This document shows, piece after piece, positions 1 to 12,760 of a stretch of DNA of 64,000 bases (position 1 is its first letter; the number at the start of each line of letters is the position of its first letter). This DNA is from Branchiostoma floridae (Eukaryota; Chordata; Leptocardii; Amphioxiformes; Branchiostomatidae), in assembly GCF_000003815.2 (NCBI RefSeq), contig NC_049986.1, positions 12,203,330-12,267,329 of the forward strand. Direction: 5' to 3'. A program made the position numbers and the translations under genes. Below the pieces are notes generated by a model. It searched no databases. It was not told the origin of the DNA and worked only from the letters and a program-made list of their open reading frames with translations.

Positions 1-521
1 GGCGTTATTGTATGAAAATGTTCACATTCAACTTAAGCCCTGATTTTCTAATGCTCTCGTGTATTAGAATTCATGTCAAAAATTTGAAATCAAGCCCGAC
101 AACCCCTCCCTACCCTAAAAATTCCCCCTTAAAACCCTAAAAACTCGTGTTTTTTGCCGACATTCAAAGATTCTTCACTATTGGTAAAGTACAATGTAAA
201 AATGTTGCTCTGTGAATACATTTCATTTGTCTGTGTACTGATAACGAGGCCGAAAGAAACCAATCATTTCAAACAGTCGTCACAATTTCATCGAGCTTTT
301 ACCATTTAGGACATCAGCAAAAGGCTACGTTTCTACGAAAATCACAAAACCAACTCATTATGCGGAACGTGGGACATTACTAGTTTATAGGCCACTGCCT
401 TCAAAGCAAAGAAGAAGTCAAACCTCAAAATATTAAACCTAGTACCCTATAGTAGTAGTGAATAAAGATATTTGCATACATGTTGGTAGTTCTAATAGTA
501 CATGTATGAGGTAATTCTTAC
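1..521. other. No gene seen; probably intron of the SLC22 gene
   Basis: No exon with the SLC22 family pattern or other convincing coding sequence is visible. The transporter exon ending at 522 has a good donor (GTAAGA on the minus strand), so this stretch is probably intron and the last exons lie beyond the left edge. Confidence 0.4.
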
Positions 522-3500
522 CAGACGGAAGACATCGTAACTGTGATCCTCCTCAGACGAGGACCACGGAACAGGTCGGTCAAATTGTACTTCTTAGACT
601 TTTTCCAAGCTTCTTTGTCCTTTGGTTTTGTGACTTTTTCGTAGACATCATCTGGTATGGTGACCTTGTTGAACTTAGCTGCTTTCTGGATGTTGATTTT
701 GGCTTGTTCGGTTCTGTTGTTGCTTAGGAGCCATCTTGGCGATTCTGAGAGAAGCCTACGGGTGGTAGTTTACAGAAAGAGAACTCGTGTTTCATTGTAA
801 CTTCGTATTGATCATGATTGGAAATTCCTATTTAGCAAAGATCATTTTTTTTTAAATTACACTTGATAAAATACAACTTCACAGGTCAGGTTCTTGCAAG
901 TTCAACCAATTTCACATGGAGGCTAATACAAGTATTGTAAAAACGGTTCCAGGTAAACGTATATACGTACCACCAGTACGAGAGGAGCGGCGCTGACATA
1001 ACTGCCAAGGCCAGCTGAAGACTCCACCAATCACGCAAGAAGTACGCAAGACCTCCGAGAAACACAGTTCCAACGGCCCAGCTAAACATAAACGTCATTC
1101 CCACCACATTCCGCTTGGACGAGCCGATGACTTCTATGGCTGGAGACCAAAAGTGGGAAGACTTTTGTTGTCAAAGGGTACAATTTGTGACGGCTATCTC
1201 ATTGGACTGTGCTAAATTGTGTAGGCCCGACAACTTTTCGAATTTTCGACAATTTTCCCTTGCACAACCTTCCCAACACAACTTGGACACAAAACAACTT
1301 CGCACTGTTGCCACTTGCATGTTAAGTTAACCAATGTACAACGATCATCATTTTAGTAAAAATCACCCAAAAGAGATTTGTGCCATTTTGAGAAATACGA
1401 ATATTGAAATCTTTCTTCTTTCAAAATCACGATTTCATGTAAAACTTGTGCCAAATCGCGACGAAATATTGGCACCATTTTCTGAATGCCAATTAGAGAT
1501 ATCAGCTTCACATGAAAAATATTGAATTGAAATATGAAAAGTCTATTGGTTGCGTTCTCTCTTAGGCATAGGTCCTATTTGTACCGGTGACCGCCGCCTG
1601 TTGGACTGCTGGATACGGGGGGGGGGGGGGGGGGAGTGCCCCCAAACAGCCCGTTAACTGCCCGGCAGGGCCCCTTTCTTCCAATTGGGGCCTCAGCCTT
1701 AACGAGGTGAGATGAGAACCAAACGTTTACCTAGAGTTAAGCCAGCGAAGAACAGACCGTTGGCAGCCCCCCCGGCAAGCAGGCGGAGAACCAGGAAGAT
1801 GACGTAATCTGTGGTGAAGGCAGCAGCCAGTCCTGAACCCATCTGCAGCACGATACAGGCTACAACTGTGGGACGGCGCCCAAATCTTTCAAAACACAAA
1901 GAAAACAAGACCATAGCATGTCCAGGTCAAAACATACAAAAAATGGAAGTTCTGCTGCAGTACCAAGGTCACATAGTGATACCAGGGGGCTTAAATCGAC
2001 CATTACCTTCTTCCCAACCCCTACCCACAAACCAAATATCATCGCAATATATCCAGAGGTTCTAGAATTATGCTGACCAGAAATATCCGGAAACACAAAC
2101 AAACAGACAGACAGACACACTGACAGACAGACACACCAAAAACTATATCTCCATTTTTCATGGTAATAATGCGATTGCTTTCATGGACTGATTACAGGTA
2201 GAATGTTTTAGCTAGGAACTAGACGGTCGACAGCGAGATTGACAGTGATCTCCAAGTAAAATTTAGATGTTCGCGCTGCCTTATTTTGTGAGATTATTTT
2301 CAGAGTTTTGTGCGCCTCGGTGATGTTGGCTGACTTAACGTTACTATGGAAAGGTACATTGTGCAGAAAACACACGGACAAAACAATTTAAAAGAACAGA
2401 AACGACAGAGATTAATCAGGCGACGAGATGAGAAAGCCCCAAGCCTCATTCAGGGGACGAGATGATTATCATGTAAGCCAGTTTCTGTTGGCAGGACAGA
2501 AAAGTACCCGACACCCCAGGGCAACCAATACATCCCGGTCAGTGAACACTGTCAAAGTTCCGTAATACACCCCCCCCCTAACTACACACTCTTGTATTAG
2601 TCAGATTAGATAATATGACGAGTGGAAACAATAGATTTCAGTTTCCTCTCAAAGGAAAGGGAACCATGGTAACGATTGTATACCTGTCTGATGTCATTCC
2701 TGAGATGAGTCCCCCAGCGCTCACCCCCACCATGAAGATGGACTGTCCAAGTTCCTTTAACCAGTGTCGCTCACACACCAGGTCGTACTTAAAGAAGGCA
2801 AATTACAAATGTATAACATGTATTTGAATAATAGTTTGCTTCAAAAAACTTTTAGCGTAACTATGGATTTTCCTACTCACAATGAATGTAAGAGCATTGA
2901 AATACGAGGGTGAGTCAGAAAGTAATGCAAGAGGTTTCGTAACAGACTCATTCTGTAATCGAATGAGTTGAAAAACAGAGGTAGAGGCATATGTCCTCTT
3001 GAGATTGAAATATCTAAACTTGCTGTTCATTACTTCATGAATGACTGAGCTGATTTCAAGATGACTACACCCTTGAAAGCTTGTCAGATGACCAGTTCCT
3101 CTAATTCTGACCCACTGACAATTACTGCTGGAGAATGAGATTTCACCTGAATGATATAAATGTCTCTATAGATTGGATGCCAATTTTCTAAAGTCCAACA
3201 GGTTCCTCATTTACAGCTGCTAGGAAGGACTAAGTTGTGATATAGAGCAATTTGGACTTATACACGAATTCGTGAGCTGTTGGTTAAAAGACTACTTTTC
3301 TGTTAACCAAATTTAAAAGAAACAAAACTTGACACAGTTGTTGTTTAAAGGCAAGATGTGCGCTAAGTTTTATCCCTTTTAGTTATTGGGAAAGTGGGCT
3401 ACAGAAACTTTTAATCAACACACCGCAAACCTCATGACCCTGGCGACCGCTTACACCTGACTCTACACCAGCAACGAAAAAAGAAAAACCGATCGGATTT

Positions 3501-4245
3501 CACAGTTGAAAATAAGCATGTGGTTTATAGGGAAATGCAGCTTATTACACGTGCAGGCTCGGTTTCCTATAATAGAAAAAAACATGGGTCAAGGAAATTC
3601 TTATTTACACGTTAATTGGACTTCACTTTTCTTCTGACGGGATTCCAAGGGTGTGGTCATCATGAAATCAGCTCAATGACTCATAAAAGAATGAACAACA
3701 AATTTAGATATTTCAATCTCAAGTGGACATATGCCTCTATCTACCTTATGCCAAATTTCAACTCATTTGATTAAAAATGAGTCTGCTATGAAACCACTTG
3801 CATTACTTTCTAAGTCACCCTCGTGTCTTTGCCTCGCCAATTCATTCGTCACTAATGGTGGGGTAAACGTACTCACGTCTGTAACAACAGTGCTGTGATA
3901 CACGCTCTGGTCGTACTCCCAACCGTCGCTACATCTCACTGTTTGGTTACTCCCCTCGGATGTTCCACCAGTTCCATTGTACATCAGACAAGAGCTGTAC
4001 CTCCACGTGCCGTCCACGTTTTCCATGGGAACACTGAAGTTGAGACTGTCGGAAGGGTGGCCGTACATCGCCGAGGAGCCGTTCTGGTAGAGGCGGCAGT
4101 GGTGCGCCGGTTTGGCCGCTAGGAAGGCCTGGGCGAACATGGTTGCCCCGACAGACGGACCGACCAGGACGATGAGCAGAGCTGCCAGTTTCTGGTACCT
4201 GCCGAACTCACCGAGGTACTGTCGCAGCACGTCTTCGTACTCCAT
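522..4245 (-). CDS. SLC22-type organic ion transporter (copy B), 3' end off the window
   Basis: Major-facilitator transporter of the SLC22 (organic cation/anion/carnitine) family, acting in the plasma membrane. Exons on the minus strand are 4245-3877, 2787-2684, 1885-1731, 1139-971 and 755-522, with reading phases that join cleanly. Exon 1 starts at MEYEDVLRQYLGEFG, has the first membrane span and a large Cys- and N-glycosylation-rich extracellular loop (SNQTVRCSDGWEY). Exons 2 and 3 join to give the family signature SDRFGRRP, preceded by YDLVCERHW. Exons 3-4 hold membrane spans. Exon 5 begins with ESPRWLL and continues into the cytosolic loop. SLC22 proteins are usually about 550 residues, so roughly half is present. 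The substrate cannot be told. A MITE lies in intron 1. A second copy of exons 1-2 lies upstream. Confidence 0.9.
1619..1634. repeat. Poly-G tract
   Basis: Homopolymer G run of about 15-16 nt inside the intron between SLC22 exons 3 and 4. A tract like this is prone to length error in assembly. Confidence 0.7.
2095..2140. repeat. (ACAG)n microsatellite
   Basis: Imperfect CAGA/ACAG tandem repeat in the intron between SLC22 exons 2 and 3. Confidence 0.6.
2905..3823. mobile_element. Mariner-like MITE with long terminal inverted repeats (TIRs), copy B
   Basis: The left end (from CGAGGGTGAGTCAGAAAG after a TA) and the right end are inverted copies of each other over about 170-180 bp. The inner part has no coding capacity. 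A TA precedes the left end, but the right flank reads TG, so the target duplication is imperfect. Type and TA preference suggest a non-autonomous Tc1/mariner-like element. It sits in intron 1 of the SLC22 gene, with its right end about 50 bp from exon 1. The same element is present at the same place in the upstream duplicate, so the insertion is older than the duplication. Confidence 0.75.
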
Positions 4246-5505
4246 GATATGGTGACAACTAGTATATCAAGGCAGTTGAAATGCAGTTGGAGTGTGAGAC
4301 TACGCCGGCGGGCTATAGAGGAACAAACCATTTCATCACGTGTGGTAGTTGTGGCAACCAAATTCACTGTGTTCTGAATACATAGGCATTGATTGACCCG
4401 TAGGTGAAACTGGCGCAAATGCACTAGTATTGTCTTCAACACTTTTCACCAATCGATTCTTAATTTCCATGTCCTTAAAAACCCTATCTACACAGCATAA
4501 TTGTATAGTGTACTTCACCATGGAAGAGTCGTAACAATCCGGTTTAACGGCTGCAAACCTCTGACCCCGATGTATGGACACTTGATCGGATATCCAGGTG
4601 TTATCGGATTGATGTGCTCCAAGCCTACCTTACATAATTTCAAAGCAGATCCTAGCACTAGGGTGGCCCGCATATAGTCTTTTACTTATTTTGAATTGCA
4701 AAGGACCAATACAATGCGGACACTAGGCAGCTAACTAACTGATATTGTGACCAAAGTACCCGATATCCCAGGGCAACCAATGCATCCCGGTCAGTGAACA
4801 CTGTCAAAGTTGAATGACATTCTAAGATCTTACGTAATACGCGGTTCATGGCCATGTTTTCGTATAGCAAAGATGTAATGTTGTATTGTGTTGACATGTA
4901 ATGTTGTATTGTGTCGATAGACATGTTCATATACCGCAACTGCTACTAGAAGATCCTAGAGTATTAAAGATAAATGTGGTTCATAACGTCTATACGTGCT
5001 GATGGCATATATGGTACTTTGTAGTAGACAATGGCAAAGTCAACGTTCCAGGGCATTGGCCGCAGATGTCCTTACATAACAATATAGTAAATGGACCTGA
5101 AGAGCAAAGTTAATTATAAGTACATCATGACATGTGACAACTCCTACATGGCATACATAGGAAAATACATCAAAGAATGTCTAGACGTTAGAAATTCCTC
5201 CAATGAATGTATAAGCCCATATTGATCCCATACTACACACTCTAGTATTAGTCAGATTAGCCTTATAGAACTGTATGTAGTTATGTACCAGTAGATACCA
5301 TACTTTGTAACCTGTACAATTGTTGTGCAATAAAGTTATTACATGTATAATAATGTTGATATGTAACAGACGTGTCACGTTTTCCAGCCTTTTTCCATGT
5401 ATATTATTCTTCCCCCGCAGAAGACGAAAAAATAACATGACGATTGGAAACAATGGATTTCAGTTTCCTCCCAAAAGAAAGGGAACTATGGTAACGACTG
5501 TGTAC

Positions 5506-8500
5506 CTGTCTGATGTCGTTCCTGAGATGAGTCCCCCAGCGCTCACCCCCACCATGAAGATGGACTGTCCCAGTTCCTTTAACCAGTGTCGCTCACACAC
5601 CAGGTCGTACTGGAAGAAATTACAAATGTATTACATGTACTTGAATAAAAGTTTGCTTTAAAAAAACTTTTAGCGTAACTATGGATTTTCCTATCACGTT
5701 CCTGTACTCACAATGAATGGAAGAACATTGAACTACGAGGGAGAGTCAGGAACTAATGCAAGTGGTTTAATAACAGACTCATATTCTTTATTTGAATGAG
5801 TTGAAATTTGGCACAGAGGGAGAGGCATATGTCCTCTTGAGATTGAAATATCTAAACTTGCTGTTCTTTTTTACGACTGACTGAGCTGATTTCAAGATGA
5901 CTACACCCTTGTCAGACAAGCAGTTGGTGTAAATCTGACCCGGTGTGACAGCGATCTCGCCCCCCCGTGATCTCGCCCCCCCGGGGGCGAAATCACTAGC
6001 GATCTCGCCCCCCCCCCCCGGGGGCGAAATCACTAGCGATCTCGCCCTCCCCGGCTAGTGATCTCGCCCCCCTACCTCGCCCCCCTTTAGCGATTTCGCC
6101 CCCCCCCCCAAAAAAACGGGTTTACATGACATTTTAGAAGTTGATTGGTATAAATCACAAAATGCAGTTTCAGAATGATATAAGTACACGAGTTTGATAC
6201 ATAACTCCATTCATAGTATCAATATTAACGTAATTACATGGTAATAAGATAGTTGAACTTGTTTCAGACAAGGAGGGTTTGGTCCCTTGTATTCCCATTA
6301 TTGCATATACCTGAGTCTTGACATAAGATGTATTTCATTGTATTCACCTGTCCTCAAGCAACCTATATATCTCCAATATGAAGTCTCTACCATGAAGTGA
6401 CCACAAAAGAACTATGTAATGTCTTTATTAATTATGCAAATATTAGGTATTAATTAGAATAACGCACATTTTGGTATATGCACCTGGCCAAGGGATATCT
6501 TCACCTCCAACATGACTGTTTTTTCTAGTATTTAGGAACTGATGCATTTACCCGTGTTTCTTAAGACAGGTACTTTACCAGTGTTTGTGTAGCATTTAGC
6601 AACAGCTATATCAACTTGCGCGTAGATAGTGTTTATAATAAGAAACTATTATTCACGTGTGTTTTTGTTAGTGCTTTGGAAATGTTTCCAGCACAAGAAA
6701 GAAAACACTGTGACAAATTGAAAACATATAGCTGACGTATTTCGTACCATAGAAGGTGTTGATTTATACGTTCGCAGTAGCACTGTTTTTATGCCACCTC
6801 AGCTGCAAAAATTGTCTTTTTCATTTCAATGTCATGTTTGCACCGAACAATATAGTATCGACTTTCGAGGTATGACATCTTACGGTACGGTAATAAGGTG
6901 CCATATAGGTACCAGGTAACACACCATATACGTTACTTCCCAGGTGCAGTATAGTACCAGGTAGCGCACCTGTAATATGTAGTAGCCAGCTGCTCTTGGG
7001 GGGGGGGGGGGGGGGGAACCCTAAAGGGGGGCGAAAACCCTAGTGATCTCGCCCCCCGGGCGCTGTCCCCCCGGCGATCTCGCTGTCACACCTGCCCACT
7101 GACAATTATTGCAAAAAATTGAAATTACCCATATACCCCTGTATGATAACAAATGTTTCTATAGATTGGATGCCAATTTTCATTTCTGAACTCCAAAAGG
7201 TTCCTCATTTACAGCTGCTAGGACGGACTAAATTGTTATATAGAGCAAGTTGGACTTATACACGAATTCGTGAGCTGTTGGTTAAAAGACTACCTTTCTA
7301 TTAACCAAAGGAAACAAAACTTGACACAGTTGTTGTTTAACCCTATTCAGACCGGGCTTTTTTGGTCATCCCTGGACCGGGGGGGGGGCTTTTGAGGCCC
7401 TCCACTTCTAAGTCCTCTAACTCTTGAACGACGTGCCATAGGGCCACCAAATTTTCAGGACGTGATATCGACATAATATCTGACGATTATTTGACGTTTG
7501 ACGTTACGTTGACGTAAAATGACGTAATTATGACGTCATCAATTTGATTATATTGGCCGGACCCATGAAAAAAGGGTATTCTCAGACAACTTCAAGTTAT
7601 ACTACAAAAATGTAACAACAAGTGCAGATAACAGAATAATAATGTTTATTACGACTTGTATTGCCAATAGCAACATCGATGACGTCATAATGACGTCATA
7701 AAATGACGTCATGCACATCTAAGATACGAGTTAGGCTCCGCCATATTATATCCACTACCTTGAATTTTTAAAACTACTTTTTTTGCAACAAATTATCACA
7801 AAGGGCAATGGAAATAGACTAAATTCATTCATTTAGATGGTTTTTGATGAAAAAATACCAGGTAGTTACAAATTTTAAGGGATAATTAGCTTGTTATTCT
7901 TGATCTGGCCATACGGTCCGCCATCTTGGATTTTGGGCTGATGACGTCATCAAATTAGCATAATTTATGCATATATAATTATGAAAGATATGCTAAATAA
8001 TATAACATTTTATTTATGTAACAAAATAGCAGTAATATAGCAAATAAATGTGAAAAATACATTGTTAGAACCAAAAATAGTGATTTTTGGCAAAACTGCC
8101 TGTCAGCAAACGGTTGCCATGGCAACACGAAAAAATCGAAAATTTGTCAAACTTCGTACAATTGTTGCCAACAATATTTTAGGAAAACTCACCAAATTTG
8201 GTGGCTTTAGCGTAAGCCGTTTTGGCGTTATAGGGCATCGAAGTTGGCGCGGGCCTCAAAAGCCCCCCCCCCGGTCTGAATAGGGTTAAAGGCAAGATGT
8301 GCGCTAAGTTTTATTCCCCTTAGTTATTGGGAAAGTAGGCTACAGAAACTTTTTCTCAACACACCACAAATCTCATGACTCAGACGACCGCTTACACCTC
8401 ACTCTATACCAGCAGCGAAAACAAGAAAACTAATCGGATTTCAGAGTTGAAAATAAGCATGTGGCTTATAGAGAAATGCAGCTTATTACATGTGCAGGCT

Positions 8501-9578
8501 CGGTCTACTATAATGGAAAAAAAGGAAATTCTAAAAATGGGTTAAGGAAATTCTTAAACGTAAAAGTGCACTATAGAAGTCGGTACCTTTCCAAACTTCG
8601 GCGCTTGGAACGCCGCGCCAACGGTCGGCTCAGAATTGGTACACAAGTCCTAAACCTTCCTGTCAGAAGGCAAACCTCTCATTTTGATACTAACCGTCAT
8701 GGTGTGCAGACCTACAAGCGATAAGCTCCCGTGGTATAACACGCCGCCGCCAATGTCAGGCGTTTTAGGTTACAATTAGACGACAACAAAGTCTATTACA
8801 ATAAATATACACAACTGTAATACTTGTACTGTAGCGGCTCAAGCCTACTCCAGTCCTTTACTTACCAGTTACATGTACCTGCAGTCCGCAAAACAGTAGC
8901 AGCGTGTGTACGGTCATATATATATCGACTAGCGCACATAATTTCGTTAATTGGACTTCACTTTTCTTCTGACGGGATTCCAAGGCTGTGGTCATAATGA
9001 AATCAGCTCAGTCAATCGCAAAATAATGAACTACAAATTTAAATATTTCAATCTCAATATGACATGCGGCTCTACCTTTGTACCTAATTTCAACTCATTC
9101 GATTAAAAACATGAGTCTGAAACCACTTGCGTTACTTTCCGAATCACCCTATTAGCTAGTATCTTTGCCTCGCCAATTCATCCTTGAGGTGGGGTAACAT
9201 CGTACTTACGTCTGTCACAACAGTGCTGCGATACACGCTCTGTTCGTACTCCCAACCGTCGCTACATCTCACTGTTTGGTTACTCCCCTCGGATGTTCCA
9301 CCAGTTCCATTGTACATCAGACAAGAGCTGTACCTCCACATGCCGTCCACGTTTTCCATGGGAACGCTCAAGTTGAGCCTCTCGGAAGGGTGGCCGTACA
9401 TCGCCGAGGAGTCGTTCGGGTAGAGGCGGCAGTGGTGCGCCGGTGTGGCCGCTAGGAAAGCCTGGGCGAACATGGTTGCCCCGACAGACGGACCGACCAG
9501 GACGATGAGCAAAGCTGCCAGTTTCTGGTACCTGCCGAACTCACCGAGGTACTGTCGCAGTACATCTTCGTACTCCAT
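5506..9578 (-). CDS. Duplicated exons 1-2 of the SLC22 transporter (copy A)
   Basis: Exon 1 (9578-9210, 123 codons) and exon 2 (5609-5506) are close copies of the downstream exons, with only a few residue changes (for example AATPAHH versus AAKPAHH). Open frames and consensus splice sites are kept: GTAAGT donor after exon 1, TTCCAG acceptor before exon 2, GTACAC donor after exon 2. No third exon follows before exon 1 of copy B. Copy A is therefore either a partial duplicate or an alternative first half that splices in phase into exon 3 at 1885. The sequence alone cannot decide this. Intron 1 has grown to about 3.6 kb by insertions into its MITE. Confidence 0.75.
5942..7092. mobile_element. 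GC-box MITE-like insertion with GGTGTGACAGCGA termini
   Basis: The ends are inverted copies (GGTGTGACAGCGATCTCGC at the left, its complement at the right). Both ends carry clusters of GATCTCGCCCCC-type boxes and C or G homopolymers around an AT-rich middle. Comparison with the duplicate at 3110 gives a clean empty site (CTGACCCACTGAC), with a possible duplicated CCC. No transposase frame is visible. The family was not recognised. Confidence 0.7.
7341..8285. mobile_element. piggyBac-like MITE with TTAA target duplication
   Basis: A 945-bp insertion flanked by TTAA at 7337-7340 and 8286-8289. The termini CCCTATTCAGACCGGG are inverted at the far end. The duplicated SLC22 intron supplies the empty site (TTGTTTAAAGGCAAG), so target choice and boundaries can be read exactly. 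TTAA duplication and a CCCT start are hallmarks of the piggyBac superfamily. The interior is AT-rich with several TGACGTCA-like motifs and no transposase frame. Confidence 0.85.
8555..8943. mobile_element. Unclassified insertion of about 390 bp
   Basis: Present in SLC22 copy A but absent from the matching place in copy B (near 3605). No clear inverted ends, poly-A tail or RNA-polymerase-III boxes were found. It could be an insertion or sequence lost from copy B. Confidence 0.45.
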
Positions 9579-12500
9579 GATATAATGACAACTATGATGC
9601 CAACTAGTATATCAAGGCAATTTAAATATCTGCTACTGAAACATCAGTAAACCTCGATGTCTAGACACTTCAGATATATCCAGGTGTTATCGGATGTTCA
9701 CGAGCAGATCGAGACTCAATCAGTTAAGTCACGTTAAAGACCCATAGCAATGTGGGTGTTGGTTCTGAGAATCTCCTAGCAACACAGCAACCAAATCAAC
9801 ATTGAATCACCAGGCCATACCGTCTCTATGGACAAAGTCCCAGAATACTGGACATTGAACAGGACTACTTTGTAAGAGGCATAAGAGAGGCCATCAGGGC
9901 ACTCCAGCCATCACTGAACAGAGACGGTGGGCGTTATAAACGTTTGACCAATTGCTGACGACACTTATCCGCAAGATTACGTGTTAATAAGATCAGCCCA
10001 GCTTCCATATCAAACTGCCTTTTCCAGAGATTGAGTTCACTGTTAACATGTAGTAGGGACATTATACTTACTTTTATCTTATGTTCCAGGTTAGCTCCAC
10101 TAGAAGTTAGAACCTGGGAATTTTTTTTTTCTAATTAAAATGTTTAGAACTTTTCAAGAAAGGAAACTTCTGTAGTTACACACCAGACATACTAAAAAAA
10201 GATCCCCATGCTACTGTTTCATCTACATTCTTCCTTGTACAATAAGAAAACATGCTAGTATCTCAAACAATTTGATCATGTTTCCCCCTAACAAGAAGTT
10301 TAATCATTTTAATCTCATTGCAACTATGTAGTGGGATTAATGTCTATAGAAAAGACGGCCAATATATGCTAAAAATTATGTTAGATTAAGAAGTGTACAT
10401 ATTGCAGAATGTTTACAGTCGGCGTCACTGAAATCGGGAGCTAGTGCAATGATGAACAAATCAGATAAACAGACGGCAGCATATGCACCATTAATCTGAA
10501 ATATTGTGTAGTCACAAATCTACGTTAATCAGATTTGTTCCATATTTTACACTGTCCTCTTCTCCTAGCTTCTAATAGTTTCAATTGCCCTAACACTCAT
10601 CAACAACTATGCCAACGCACACAGAACATAAGGAGTGACGAATAATTTCTAGACAGTCATTATTTTCAAAATGATTCTTCTCCCTGCGCCAAAGGCTTTA
10701 TATGCCACTTATTGGCATGATTTTGATTTAAATATCTTTTAGCGGCAATCAAACTCAACGAAGTCTATCATTGTAAGGAAGGTCCTGGCAAGGGCCATCC
10801 ATTTCACAAACTTTAGGGTATGGGGGAGGGACCATTCGTTTCACTTGAGGTGCTAGGAGGGGATGGACCAGCCATTTCATGTGTATTTAGAGCATGGCGG
10901 AGATAGACCATTCGTTTTATGTCAGGTCTACACATTTCACAAACGTTTGGGGGTGGGAAAGAGGAATCATCCATTTTTCGGGTGTGGATAGATGGGGGTA
11001 TCGAATAACTCAGGAAAGGGTCGACGGATCGTGAAGATATTTGATCATATTTGGTATGTAAATACCTTGAGTGATGATCTATATATTGAAATGCTAATTA
11101 TGTTGATAATGTGCTTATTTGCATAATTAATACACTAGCTAGCTTGTATGTTTCGAAAATAAACAGCCTTAGAAAATGAAGGTAAGTAAACACCCAAGAC
11201 ATGGTTGTATTTTCAGTTGTGTCATGGTGCCTATGGATAGTATGGTGTGGGTCTGTATGCATGTCACCAACATAACTTGTGGGGGTTTGGACTTGAGAAG
11301 TATCTTTTGTGGAAAGAAAGGTCAAGTTCGAAAATGGATTGCCTGCCATTTTCCCATGGCACGACAGTAGAATGTATGTGTGCTTGTAGACAACGATACC
11401 CGAGGTTAGATGGGATGGATAAATGGAATTTTCAACTTCTACAAACACACGTGCATGCAGTCGTTTGTTTTGGGGGTAGGTGCTCCTTAGTAATACATGA
11501 ATGAGACCTAATAGTCTTGAACAAAGGCATGATTATTTGGCGAAGAGATGTGTTCGTGGAACTCTAGTTTCATTTAAGGTTGAGCGTGTTAGAAGAAAGA
11601 AATAAAAACCAAACAACACCTGGTTTAAAACTGTTCTTGATACATTCGAGGAATACAAAGTGTACTATGTGTTGGTCAGATTGTACTTGACATTTTTAAA
11701 CCTTTATTACAGAAACAGGTTACAACTACCCAAATGAAAAAAGTCTTTTGATTCCATTTTTCTTGGATAAAGTGCCTTTCAATGTCTGACACTGTAAAAG
11801 CAACATTTCCGAACTGAGGAAAATTTCTTGCGCTGATAGAAATATAACTCAATGTAAGTTGATCATATTGGCTACCTTTGCTTACAATACGCCACATAGA
11901 CACCATAGTGCCTTGTTGTCTTCTGTTTAGAACAGCTGTATCAAACATTCATAAGTATGAAACTGGCACATGACATGGATGTAAGAAGGAAAAAGAGTTG
12001 CAAGCAACCTTCTACACCAAAAAATGGACAATGTCAGCATACATAGATCTAGATACTATATTCTAAAGCTCTCGAACACACTTGTTGCTAACGAAATATA
12101 AAGGGTAAGTGAGAACAAAGGCTATTTACTAACAGTCATATACATTTGTGTAGGACCTATGCAAAGGACAAAAAGCAAAACATCAATCAAAAGTCAGCCA
12201 CAACGCATTCTAAAAACCATCCATTTCTAAACGTGTCCTTTACAAAACTCAAAGAAACAAAACAGACCTGAAAAAATTAAACTTGGCCCAGCAATATAGA
12301 TGATATTATACCTCACACTTGGTAAACTGAATTACACGTATGTTATATACTTTATGGCTATTAAATTGTAAACTTTATATATGTATTCTGTAAAAAGGTC
12401 ATTAACAAGATCTTCATCTACAGATTTCGGGGGGCATGACAGGAAGTAAACTTCATTTGTGATTGTAATTTCAGTTCTGGGTTGAACCTAGAAATGTACC

Positions 12501-12760
12501 ATCCCCTCTGTTTACCTGAAGCCGCGGGGAGAATCATGATCTCTAGATGGGCGTCAGGGTGTTGAGTACATTTTGGCCCTTCCTTCACACATCCTTAATT
12601 CTTACAATGAATAATCCCTCCCTTGCATTGTAAAATGGGTGGCCCCTTTCCAAGACATTTCAACGGTAATGCCCCTATCAAATATTGCTCATACTGCAGC
12701 ATTACTTGGTAACGACATCAACAAAGGCATGTGTCAGAAAGTAAACAAGTATTATCGTTT
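9579..12760. other. Intergenic region, no gene seen
   Basis: About 3.2 kb between the SLC22 start and the torsin stop, two genes on the same strand. No open frame shows family features. The stretch 10790-10980 holds degenerate tandem copies of a GACCATTCGTTTCA-like motif spaced 30-60 bp. Copy A of the transporter would use a promoter just above 9578. Confidence 0.5.
10790..10980. repeat. Degenerate minisatellite
   Basis: Four or more diverged units contain ACCATTCGTTTCA or CCATTTCA-type cores separated by G-rich spacers. Unit length is irregular, so this is a weak repeat. Confidence 0.4.

Larger units (their letters stand above)
5736..9152. mobile_element. Mariner-like MITE, copy A, split by later insertions
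   Basis: The orthologous-in-duplicate partner of the 2905-3823 element. Left and right ends (CGAGGGAGAGTCAGG at the start, TTTCCGAATCACCCT at the end) match. Three segments absent from the sister copy interrupt it at 5942-7092, 7341-8285 and about 8555-8943, which dates those insertions after the SLC22 duplication. Confidence 0.75.

Noticed and set aside
4740-4870. Stretch shared with 2500-2570, possibly an exon
   Set aside because: It is duplicated intron-side sequence. No SLC22-like reading in any frame.
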